A stretch of DNA of 64,000 bases from Clostridium prolinivorans (GTDB lineage Bacteria > Bacillota > Clostridia > Clostridiales > Clostridiaceae), in the NCBI RefSeq assembly GCF_004011155.1, contig NZ_RJWG01000001.1, positions 123,188 through 187,187 of the forward strand, written 5' to 3'. The notes below the pieces were generated by a model. It saw nothing but the letters and a program-made list of their open reading frames with translations, searched no databases and was not told the DNA's origin. Below are positions 7,657 through 15,110 of the stretch, one piece after another (within the stretch, counting starts at the first letter, position 1; the number at the start of each line of letters is the position of its first letter). The position numbers were made by a program, and so were the translations under genes.

Positions 7657-8620
7657 AATAATTTCTCCATAAAAGTTTATTAGTAACATCATATAAAATA
7701 TTTTTACTTTCACAATTAGGAAGAGAATTAATTTTATTAAAAGCTCTTAAAGTATATTTTTTAGCTAAATCTCTTGCCTTATCTATTCCACCTAATTCTT
7801 TAGTAATATTAATAATTTTTTGTATATCAGAATCAGTATACTTATCTTTTGAAAGAATAGGTTCTAATTTGTGCTTGTCTGTTTTAAAAGCATAAATTAA
7901 GGGAATGGTAAATACTCCTTCTTTAAGATCATTACCTAATGGTTTACCAACATACTTAGGATCTCCATTATAATCTAATATATCATCTATTATTTGAAAA
8001 GCCATTCCTATGTCATAACCTATTTTGGATAAAATTTTTACAAGCTCTCCACTACATCCGCTTTCATATGAACCAATATAAAAACTTAAGGAAAATAAAG
8101 CGGCAGTTTTTGCAGATATTCTTTTTAAATATTTTTTTATGCTTAAGTTTTGAGAATAACGAGAAGAAAATTGTTCTATTTCTCCAGTACATATATCAAA
8201 AATTACATTAGAAAGTAATTTCATATTATCTGTAGAGGCGTTAACTGATAATGACATAAAACATTTAGCAAATAGTATATCACCCATAAAAACAGCATAA
8301 TCTTTACCATATTTTGATTGAATAGTTTCTCTACCCCTTCTTGTTCTTGCATCATCTATAATATCATCATGTACTAAAGTTGCCATATGAAGCATTTCTA
8401 TTACAGCAGCTAAGTTACATATTTTATCTCTTTCATAATTTCCAAAACCAGAGGATATTAATAAAAAACCTGGTCTTAATAACTTACCACCAGAATTTAT
8501 TAAATCAAGCAATGCTTCTTCAATAACTTTTTCTCGATTCTTTACATTTGATTTCATTATTTCTAGTACATATTCAAGATCTGCCTTAAGAGAGGGATAT
8601 TTATCCCAAAATTTATTCAT
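7655..8620 (-). CDS. Polyprenyl diphosphate synthase (DmkB-like)
   Basis: Trans-type prenyltransferase of 321 residues. The first aspartate-rich motif is DDIIDD (85-90) followed by ARTRRG; the second is DDILD (212-216). KLLRP (46-50) is the usual substrate-binding Lys/Arg site. It elongates isoprenoid chains, most likely to about C30-C40 for a quinone tail. It starts directly after the Gx-type membrane protein gene and ends a four-gene operon in the order Ndh2-EetA-EetB-DmkB known from FLEET loci, where DmkB serves demethylmenaquinone synthesis. Chain length and final quinone are inference. A heptaprenyl synthase component II label would also fit. Confidence 0.88.
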   Translation of the reverse strand: MNKFWDKYPSLKADLEYVLEIMKSNVKNREKVIEEALLDLINSGGKLLRPGFLLISSGFGNYERDKICNLAAVIEMLHMATLVHDDIIDDARTRRGRETIQSKYGKDYAVFMGDILFAKCFMSLSVNASTDNMKLLSNVIFDICTGEIEQFSSRYSQNLSIKKYLKRISAKTAALFSLSFYIGSYESGCSGELVKILSKIGYDIGMAFQIIDDILDYNGDPKYVGKPLGNDLKEGVFTIPLIYAFKTDKHKLEPILSKDKYTDSDIQKIINITKELGGIDKARDLAKKYTLRAFNKINSLPNCESKNILYDVTNKLLWRNY

Positions 8621-9163
8621 TTAATCACCCTTAAAAGATTTATTATTTTTTATAGTCGGATAAAAAGGTAGTTTTTTAATATATAACATTAAATATCTAG
8701 AAGTTATACCAACAAAAAAACCAGTTCCTATTCCAGCTACAGAAAGAATAGGAAGATATATAATTATATTAGTATTATGGATAACTAATGCAGCAATAAT
8801 AATTTGACCTAAATTATGAAAAAAAGCTCCAGTTATACTTACACCTATAATACTTATATATTGTTTACCAATTTTTTTTATAAAATACATTGATAAAGTA
8901 CTAAAAACTCCACCAGCAATACTATATAATAAACTAGACATTGAACCAGCAAAAAAAGTAGAAAGAATTATTCTTAATATCATTACTAAAAAAGCATCTT
9001 TGAGTGTAAAAAGATATAAACAGATAACAGTTATAATATTTGAAAGACCAAGTTTTGCACCAGGTGCTATAAATGGTATAGGCATCATTCCTTCAACTAA
9101 ATATAAAATAAGAGCTTGAGCTACAAGTACAGATATAAATGTCATCTTATTTATTTTTTTCAT
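8621..9163 (-). CDS. eetB: Gx-type transporter family membrane protein (EetB-like)
   Basis: A 180-residue, highly hydrophobic protein with about five to six membrane segments, of the family often labelled 'Gx transporter' or heptaprenyl diphosphate synthase component I. Its neighbours match EetB of the FLEET locus. EetB is needed with EetA for extracellular electron transfer in Listeria, though its reaction is unknown. The longer frame to 9175 overlaps the upstream stop codon as TAATGG; within it GGAGG sits 7 bases before the ATG at 9163, which is therefore the start. Translational coupling with the upstream gene is likely. Confidence 0.8.
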   Translation of the reverse strand: MKKINKMTFISVLVAQALILYLVEGMMPIPFIAPGAKLGLSNIITVICLYLFTLKDAFLVMILRIILSTFFAGSMSSLLYSIAGGVFSTLSMYFIKKIGKQYISIIGVSITGAFFHNLGQIIIAALVIHNTNIIIYLPILSVAGIGTGFFVGITSRYLMLYIKKLPFYPTIKNNKSFKGD

Positions 9164-9174
9164 GTAAACCTCCA

Positions 9175-9555
9175 TTAAAAGGACAATTCATCAGCTTCTT
9201 CATTTTCTCCTTTAATTTGAACTACTAACTTGTGAGGCAAGCATACTAGCATACTACCAGGAGTACTTATAGCACCATCTTGTATACATATTTTATCTGG
9301 ACAGTCTGAATCAATTATCCTAACTTTTCCATTTGAAATTTCTACAATATTTTTGCCTAAATCACTTTCTACTACAATTTTCTCATTTATATTATTATCT
9401 AGGGGAAGCCTCTTATAAAGCTTCCCCTTTAATTCAATTTCAACATATTTATTATTATAATTTTTATTAGAATTTATAAATGGAATTGCAGAGGAACCTA
9501 ATGCTATAATTATTAATATTATTATAATTATTATATCTAATGGTTTAAGTTTCAT
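9175..9555 (-). CDS. eetA: NusG domain II protein (EetA-like)
   Basis: A 126-residue protein with one N-terminal membrane helix (residues 7-26, run of Ile/Leu) and an extracytoplasmic NusG-II fold (DUF1312). The core motif CPDKICIQDG (about 86-95) and a third Cys in MLVCLPHK are typical. The CPDKxC cysteine pair could carry a redox or metal function outside the membrane. It lies between the NADH dehydrogenase and Gx-type genes, exactly as EetA does in FLEET loci. The genes are tightly packed and probably coupled. Confidence 0.82.
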   Translation of the reverse strand: MKLKPLDIIIIIILIIIALGSSAIPFINSNKNYNNKYVEIELKGKLYKRLPLDNNINEKIVVESDLGKNIVEISNGKVRIIDSDCPDKICIQDGAISTPGSMLVCLPHKLVVQIKGENEEADELSF

Positions 9556-9581
9556 AAAGATTCCCCGTTTCTTAATATTAT

Positions 9582-11486
9582 TTACATATTTTCTAAATAT
9601 AAATAAGTTTTTTTAGCAATGGAAGTTTTATTCCAAAGCTTTTTTAATTTTGGCATTATATAATAATCAAGACCTAAAACTCGGCCAGCACCACCCATTA
9701 GTGCAATGGAGCTAAAGAAATACCATAATATATCCCAGCCAGCCATAGCTGATAATATAAAATTTACAACCATGAATGCAGAAACTGCACTAGCAATAAA
9801 TGTAAATAATCCAGCAAGTAATGCAAGTCCCATACCTATTTCTACAAATACAACAATTCTTTGGAACCAAATGGCAATTTCAGGAGTAGGTATTAAAAAT
9901 TTCATTATTGCTTTATAGAAACCTGGCATTTTAGAGATTATAGGAGTAGGCCATGCTGCTGCTCCAGCTGTTGCAGAAGCACTGCTTGCAGCTTCAGCTG
10001 TTGCAGAAGCTCCGGAAGTACTTGCGGCAGTTAGCCATTCAAAAGGCATTTTTATATTTCCTGCTTTAAGCCAGCTATCATCACCAATTCCTTTAAATAA
10101 ATTAGTTAAATTTTTAAAGCTTGATGTAGCAGTATTCCAGTAAGATTCTCCAAAAAATTTTTTAAGCCCCTCTAATAACCACATTACACCTACATATAAT
10201 CTTAGTGGGAAAAGCCAAAAAGAATGTGATTTTATTGAAGCATGACCTCCAAGTATGTTACGTCTTTCTTTAACATGAAAAAATTCATGATTTAAATAAG
10301 CACAAACTGCGTTTACGCCAGCAACTCCAAATAAATAATGTAAATTTACTAAATGTTTCATAAGCATTGCAAAGAAACCAGACATTGATATGCCAGCTAA
10401 AGATGCCACTGCATATCTGCTTCCTATAGAAACCATAAGTCCATGATAATTTGATTTATGAGACTTCTTTTCTTTGTTTTCCATATCAGAAATTATATTA
10501 TAAACAGCTGTTTCAGATGTTTGAAGAGCAGTTTCAACTATTTGAGGAAGTCCTTTTCCGTTCTCTTCCAAATATGAATTATCACCAACTACATATACAT
10601 TTTTATAATCAACAGATTGCATATATTCATTAGTTACAATTCTACCAGCTCTTCCAGTTTTAAGACCTAAATTTGCCGCAAATTTACTTGCTTGAACACC
10701 GCATGTCCAAATGAGAGTATTTGTTTGAATTTGTCTTCCATTTTTTAAAGTTATAAAATCTTTATCTACACTTATAATTGGAGAACTCTTTAAAACTTCT
10801 ACTCCTTTTTTTAACAGATATTTTTCTGATTTAGTTATAAGTTTATCATTTAATATAGGAAGTATTTTATCTAATGCTTCAACCAATATAAGATTTACTT
10901 CTTTTTCATCTATATCGTATTTTTTGCAAAGAGTTTTTTTCCATTCTATTAATTCACCAATAGTTTCAACACCTGTAAAACCTGCTCCAGCTACAACGAA
11001 AGTAAGCATTTTTTTTCTTTTATCAGCATTTTTTTCTTTAGCTGCTTTTCTAAACATATTTTCAATATGTTCTCTTATTTTTAATGCATCTTCTAAAGAC
11101 CAAACTGTAAATCCATTTTCTTCAACACCTGGAACGCCAAAGAATGCAGGTTCACTTCCAGCACCTAAAATAAGATAATCGTAATCGTAAGTATTATCTT
11201 CAGATTTTAGCTTTTGAGTTTTAAAATCAATTGATTTTATTTCATCTAGAACTACATTAACTCTTTTCCCACTGAATATTCTTTTTAAACTTATTTTTAC
11301 GCTATCTTCTTCAACTCTTCCACCAGCAACTTCATGAAGTTCAGTCATTAATGTATGATAAGGATCTTTACCGATCAATGTAATTTCTACATTAGTATTT
11401 TTTTTAAATTTTTTATGGAGTAATTTAGCAGAATGAATTCCTGCATACCCTGTACCGAGTATGACTATTTTTGTTGTATCTTCCAT
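9582..11486 (-). CDS. ndh2: Type II NADH dehydrogenase fused to a DoxX-like membrane domain (Ndh2-like)
   Basis: A 634-residue protein. The N-terminal ~345 residues are an FAD/NAD(P)H oxidoreductase: FAD site GTGYAG (11-16), NAD site VVAGAGFTGVE (164-174), second FAD strand VYVVGDN (297-303). Classical type II enzymes end near 400-450; here several hydrophobic segments follow (about 371-398, 421-445, 537-600) resembling a DoxX-type domain, with an Ala/Ser/Thr-rich linker at about 487-513. It probably passes electrons from NADH to a membrane quinone without proton pumping. It is the first gene of the FLEET-like operon; AGGAGGT lies 12 bases before the ATG. Family call is strong; electron acceptor and direction are inference. 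Confidence 0.88.
   Translation of the reverse strand: MEDTTKIVILGTGYAGIHSAKLLHKKFKKNTNVEITLIGKDPYHTLMTELHEVAGGRVEEDSVKISLKRIFSGKRVNVVLDEIKSIDFKTQKLKSEDNTYDYDYLILGAGSEPAFFGVPGVEENGFTVWSLEDALKIREHIENMFRKAAKEKNADKRKKMLTFVVAGAGFTGVETIGELIEWKKTLCKKYDIDEKEVNLILVEALDKILPILNDKLITKSEKYLLKKGVEVLKSSPIISVDKDFITLKNGRQIQTNTLIWTCGVQASKFAANLGLKTGRAGRIVTNEYMQSVDYKNVYVVGDNSYLEENGKGLPQIVETALQTSETAVYNIISDMENKEKKSHKSNYHGLMVSIGSRYAVASLAGISMSGFFAMLMKHLVNLHYLFGVAGVNAVCAYLNHEFFHVKERRNILGGHASIKSHSFWLFPLRLYVGVMWLLEGLKKFFGESYWNTATSSFKNLTNLFKGIGDDSWLKAGNIKMPFEWLTAASTSGASATAEAASSASATAGAAAWPTPIISKMPGFYKAIMKFLIPTPEIAIWFQRIVVFVEIGMGLALLAGLFTFIASAVSAFMVVNFILSAMAGWDILWYFFSSIALMGGAGRVLGLDYYIMPKLKKLWNKTSIAKKTYLYLENM
9965..10010 (-). 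repeat. 30-base direct repeat coding an Ala/Ser linker in ndh2
   Basis: The 16-base string CAGCTGTTGCAGAAGC occurs at 9965-9980 and again at 9995-10010. It encodes two copies of a ten-residue unit (ASATAEAASS, ASATAGAAAW). The region is visibly GC-richer than the rest of the gene, consistent with slippage expansion of a flexible linker. Confidence 0.8.
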
Positions 11487-11542
11487 TTTTAATATTAGAC
11501 CTCCTCAAGTTTGATAATATTTTAATAAAGTGTAAAATATCT

Positions 11543-11569
11543 ATATATATATTTTATACAAAAATATAT
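11543..11569. repeat. AT dyad in the ndh2/apbE divergent region
   Basis: TATATATATTTT and AAAATATATA arms around a short loop, 60-80 bases upstream of ndh2. It may overlap the ndh2 promoter (minus-strand TAGACA-N15-TATAAA is one possibility). Low-complexity sequence, so evidence is weak. Confidence 0.25.
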
Positions 11570-11650
11570 ATTATGTCTATGAAAAATAATAAGTAAATTA
11601 TAAATTTAACAAAGAAAAATAAAAATATCTATAAATTTATTAAAAAAATT

Positions 11651-11687
11651 CATTTTCAATATGATATTTAATAATATATTGACAATG
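11651..11687. promoter_or_regulatory. 12-bp inverted repeat overlapping the apbE -35 box
   Basis: CATTTTCAATAT (11651-11662) and ATATTGACAATG (11676-11687) are inverted repeats with a single mismatch and a 13-base spacer. The right arm contains the apbE -35 hexamer TTGACA. The geometry fits an operator for a dimeric repressor acting on the divergent FLEET-like genes; the regulator is unknown. Confidence 0.45.
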
Positions 11688-11707
11688 AAAACCATTAGTG
11701 ATAACAT
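11679..11707 (+). promoter_or_regulatory. Sigma-A promoter of apbE
   Basis: TTGACA (11679-11684), 17-base spacer, TAACAT (11702-11707). Predicted start near 11714 leaves a very short leader before GGAGG at 11718. Confidence 0.7.
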
Positions 11708-11729
11708 CTTGAAAAATGGAGGAATAGAT

Positions 11730-12785
11730 ATGAAAAATATAAAGAAATCAAATAATTTAATTGTAAATTTTATTATAGTTACAGTTTTAACTTTCAATTT
11801 ATCAGGATGTGCAAAAAATACATTTGAACCGGTAGAAAAGACAGAAATAATACTAGGTACTCCATGTACTATAAAATTATACGATCATATATCCGATAGC
11901 ACTTTTACCCAAGTTTTTGATAGATTAAAAGATATAGAAAATAAAATGAGTATAAATAAAGAAAAAAGTGAAGTTATTGATATAAATAATAATTCAGGAA
12001 TAGATTATGTTAAAGTATCTGAGGATACTTTTGAAGTAATAAAAAAAGGACTATATTTTAGCAGTTTATATGAAAAGTTTGATATAACTATAGGACCGTT
12101 AGTTAAGCTTTGGAATATAAGTTTTGATAACGCATCTAAAGCTAGAATTCCAAGTGATGAAGAAATAAAATCAAAACTTCCTTTAGTAAATTATAAAAAT
12201 GTTGTTTTAAATGAAAATGAAAAAAAAGTTATGTTAAAACAAAAGGGCATGATGCTCGATTTAGGAGGCATTGCTAAAGGATATGCAGCCGATGAAGCTG
12301 TAAAAATATTAAAAGAGAATGGAGTTGAACATGCAATAGTAAATTTAGGAGGCAATGTTATGACTTTAGGAGGAAGACCTGATGGACAGCCTTGGACTAT
12401 AGGAATTCAACATCCATTTTCACAAAGAGGAAATTATGTAGGTACTGTAAAAGTATCTAATCAAACTGTTGTTACTTCTGGTATATATGAAAGATATATA
12501 AAGGTTGGAGATAAAATATATCATCATATATTAGATAAAGATACAGGATATCCTATAGATAATAATCTTTTAAGTGTTACTATAATTACCAATAAATCAG
12601 TAGATGGTGATGGACTTTCAAAAGTATTTGCATTAGGGGTAAAAAAAGGTATTGAATTTATTGAAAAAATGAATAATGTTGACGCTATATTTATAACTAA
12701 AGATAATAAAATATTTATAACTAAAGGAATTAAGGATAATTTTAAACTTACAGATACAAATTTTGAAATTTTAGAATTAAAATAG
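11730..12785 (+). CDS. apbE: FAD:protein FMN transferase, lipoprotein (ApbE/FmnB-like)
   Basis: Covalently attaches FMN to Thr/Ser of extracytoplasmic proteins using FAD. The 351-residue product begins with a charged N-terminus, a hydrophobic stretch and a lipobox LSGC with Cys27, so it is a membrane-anchored lipoprotein outside the cytoplasm. Family motifs include LDLGGIAKGYAAD, VNLGGNVMTLGG and the late DGDGLSKVFALG segment with metal-binding Asp. GGAGG at 11718-11722 sits 7 bases before the ATG at 11730; an upstream in-frame ATG at 11661 lies inside the promoter region and is rejected. It is divergent from the Ndh2-EetA-EetB-DmkB operon, which matches the FmnB role in FLEET loci. No flavinylated partner is encoded next to it. 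Confidence 0.92.
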   Translation: MKNIKKSNNLIVNFIIVTVLTFNLSGCAKNTFEPVEKTEIILGTPCTIKLYDHISDSTFTQVFDRLKDIENKMSINKEKSEVIDINNNSGIDYVKVSEDTFEVIKKGLYFSSLYEKFDITIGPLVKLWNISFDNASKARIPSDEEIKSKLPLVNYKNVVLNENEKKVMLKQKGMMLDLGGIAKGYAADEAVKILKENGVEHAIVNLGGNVMTLGGRPDGQPWTIGIQHPFSQRGNYVGTVKVSNQTVVTSGIYERYIKVGDKIYHHILDKDTGYPIDNNLLSVTIITNKSVDGDGLSKVFALGVKKGIEFIEKMNNVDAIFITKDNKIFITKGIKDNFKLTDTNFEILELK

Positions 12786-12883
12786 AATTATTGAATTAAT
12801 AGTTATATAATGTAATTAGGAATGTTATAAAAGTAAATCCTATATATAAAGATATAAAACAGCAAAGTTATGAGGTGAAAATT

Positions 12884-13051
12884 ATGAATGCTTATGAATT
12901 AGTAAAAAGAATAAATTATCTATATAAAAAAAGTCAAGAAATTGGACTTTCAGATGAAGAAAAACAAGAGCAAAAGATTTTAAGACAAAAATACATAGAT
13001 AATGTAAAAAGAAATTTTAAGGCACAACTTGATATGATAGAGAAAAAATAA
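12884..13051 (+). CDS. DUF896 family small protein
   Basis: A 55-residue charged helical protein (MNAYELVKRINYLYKK...) with the DUF896/YnzC pattern: RINYLYKKSQ near the start and EEKQEQKILRQKYID in the middle. The fold is a two-helix hairpin; function is unknown, though such proteins are often SOS- or stress-linked in Bacillus. GAGGTGA lies 6 bases before the ATG. It precedes hprK by 36 bases on the same strand and may be co-transcribed. Confidence 0.82.
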   Translation: MNAYELVKRINYLYKKSQEIGLSDEEKQEQKILRQKYIDNVKRNFKAQLDMIEKK

Positions 13052-13087
13052 AATAATAATAAATTTAACAAATTAAGGGTGAGCAGT

Positions 13088-13993
13088 ATGGGAGTAACAA
13101 TAGAGAATTTAATAGAAGATTTGAAACTTGAAGTGATAGTTCAAGGTAAGCCCAATAAAGAAATAACATTAAGTGATACAAATAGACCAGGACTTCAATT
13201 TTCTGGGTTTTACAATTATTTTGCAAATGAGAGAGTACAGATAGTTGGTATGGCAGAGTGGAGCTTTTTAGATGCTATGCAACCAGAACTTAGAAAAAAA
13301 AGACTAAAAAAATTTTTTCAATTTGAAACGCCTTGTGTAATAATAAGTAGAGGATTAGAGCCTCATGATGAATTTATTAAATCAGCTGAAGAAAATAATA
13401 GATGGGTACTTAGAACAAATAGCATAACTACTCGCTTTATAAGCAAAATGACAAATTATCTTGATGATAAGTTAGCTCCAGAAACTAGAATGCATGGAGT
13501 GCTTGTTGATGTATATGGAATAGGAATACTTATAACAGGTGAAAGTGGTATAGGTAAAAGTGAGACTGCTTTAGAACTTATTAAAAGAGGTCATAGATTA
13601 GTAGCAGATGATGCTGTTGACATAAAAGAAATAGATGGAATTTTAAAGGGAAGAGCACCTTATATAACTTCAGGAATGATGGAAGTTAGAGGCATGGGAA
13701 TAATAGATGTGCCTGCACTTTATGGGTTAAGTTCTGTTCTTACAGAAAAAACTATAAATATGGTTATTTATTTAGAACAATGGAAAAATGATGAAGATTA
13801 TGATAGATTAGGTATAGATCAAGATTATATTGATATTTTAAATGTGCCAGTAAGAAAAATGGTTCTTCCAATAAGACCAGGAAGAAATTTAGCTGTTATA
13901 ATCGAAGCCGCAGCTGCTAATTATAGATACAGCTTAAATTCAAAAGTTACTCCAGTAGATACTATAAATAAAAGAATTGGTTTAGGTAAATAA
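13088..13993 (+). CDS. hprK: HPr kinase/phosphorylase
   Basis: Phosphorylates and dephosphorylates Ser46 of HPr, the Gram-positive signal for carbon catabolite repression. The 301-residue protein has the N-terminal domain followed by MHGVLVDVYG with conserved His136, Walker A GESGIGKS (151-158) and the HprK signature around EVRGMGIIDV (199-208). A GTG at 13079 gives three more residues, but AGGGTGA is better spaced for the ATG at 13088. Full length. The LacI-family regulator 5 kb downstream could be a partner in catabolite control, but this is only inference. Confidence 0.96.
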   Translation: MGVTIENLIEDLKLEVIVQGKPNKEITLSDTNRPGLQFSGFYNYFANERVQIVGMAEWSFLDAMQPELRKKRLKKFFQFETPCVIISRGLEPHDEFIKSAEENNRWVLRTNSITTRFISKMTNYLDDKLAPETRMHGVLVDVYGIGILITGESGIGKSETALELIKRGHRLVADDAVDIKEIDGILKGRAPYITSGMMEVRGMGIIDVPALYGLSSVLTEKTINMVIYLEQWKNDEDYDRLGIDQDYIDILNVPVRKMVLPIRPGRNLAVIIEAAAANYRYSLNSKVTPVDTINKRIGLGK

Positions 13994-14103
13994 ATACATT
14001 AAGGTTTAATGTAAACTTATGAGACTTCCCAAGTAAAATTATTTAGAATAATTACATGAGCTCTTGTAGATAATAAATTTAGAATTTGCTGGCAGGTGAG
14101 CTT

Positions 14104-15042
14104 ATGTATGTTTTTGATATATCAAATAATTTTAAAGAAGTTAAAGAAAACCTTAAAATTGAAAAGAGCAGATACTGGATACTTTTAAAAGCAGATGAAA
14201 TTTATAAAATAAAAAATATGTTCATTTTAGATGAAGAAGCACTTAACGAATGTATTAATTTAGATCAGTTCCCTAAATTAAATTTTTTTTCTGGATATAT
14301 ATTTATAGTATTTAATATACTTCAATACTATAACGATGAAGTTATATCTAAAGAATTAAATATTTTTTTAAGCAAAGATTATATTATAACTGTTTATAAA
14401 GAAGAATTAAGTATAATAGAAGATTTGCTAAATGACATAAAAAGGCTTAAAAATGTTTTTTTATTAAAAGATAGGCCTTATCCTTCAATTGTTTTATATT
14501 ATATTCTTGATAGAATAATATTGAGAAACTATCATGTTATATCTTCATTAGAAGAATATGCTGATAGAATAGAAATAAATATTTTAAAAAGTTTAAAACA
14601 GGAACAAATAGATGAACTTATACATTTAAGAAGGCAAGTTTATAAAATAAGAAAATATTTAAATCCATTAAGATATATAGGAGATGGCCTAATAAGTAAT
14701 GAAAATTATATAATTGAAGATGAAAATTTAAAATATTTTAAAGATTTAAATATTAAAATTGAAAAACTTATGCTTTCTCTTGAAAGCTTAGTTACAGATT
14801 TGGCGTTAGTTAGAGAAACTTTTGAATCTGAAATATCTAATAAAACTAATGAACTTATGAAGGCATTTACCCTTATAGCATCTATTTTTTTACCACTCAA
14901 TTTAATAACAAGTATGTATGGAATGAATTTTGATAACCTTCCTTTTATGAAATTAAAAAATGGATATTATATAATAATTTCTATAATGGGATTTATTTCA
15001 GGAATACTTTTTTATTTATTTAGAAAAAAAAGATGGTTATAA
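14104..15042 (+). CDS. CorA family divalent-cation transporter
   Basis: A 312-residue protein with a long cytosolic, helix-rich N-terminal funnel and two C-terminal membrane helices (about 250-270 and 285-307). The first carries the family signature YGMNF at its end, the selectivity filter of CorA channels for Mg2+ and related ions. The reading frame can be extended to a TTG at 14086, but CAGGTGAG lies 5 bases before the ATG at 14104. Monocistronic with a strong ribosome site. Confidence 0.9.
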   Translation: MYVFDISNNFKEVKENLKIEKSRYWILLKADEIYKIKNMFILDEEALNECINLDQFPKLNFFSGYIFIVFNILQYYNDEVISKELNIFLSKDYIITVYKEELSIIEDLLNDIKRLKNVFLLKDRPYPSIVLYYILDRIILRNYHVISSLEEYADRIEINILKSLKQEQIDELIHLRRQVYKIRKYLNPLRYIGDGLISNENYIIEDENLKYFKDLNIKIEKLMLSLESLVTDLALVRETFESEISNKTNELMKAFTLIASIFLPLNLITSMYGMNFDNLPFMKLKNGYYIIISIMGFISGILFYLFRKKRWL

Positions 15043-15110
15043 AGTAAATTTGAAAATATATTTTTAATTTGATAATATAAATATATATTTATATGTAAAG
15101 GAGGCACAAT

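Noticed and set aside
10000..10035. Flavinylation (ApbE) motif in the Ala/Ser linker of Ndh2
   Set aside because: TSGASAT resembles the SGAT core only loosely and lacks the preceding Asp; the motif is not matched.
9706..11178. Plus-strand open frames opposite the Ndh2 gene
   Set aside because: They are antisense to a gene with clear domain motifs, lack ribosome sites and show no recognisable protein features.
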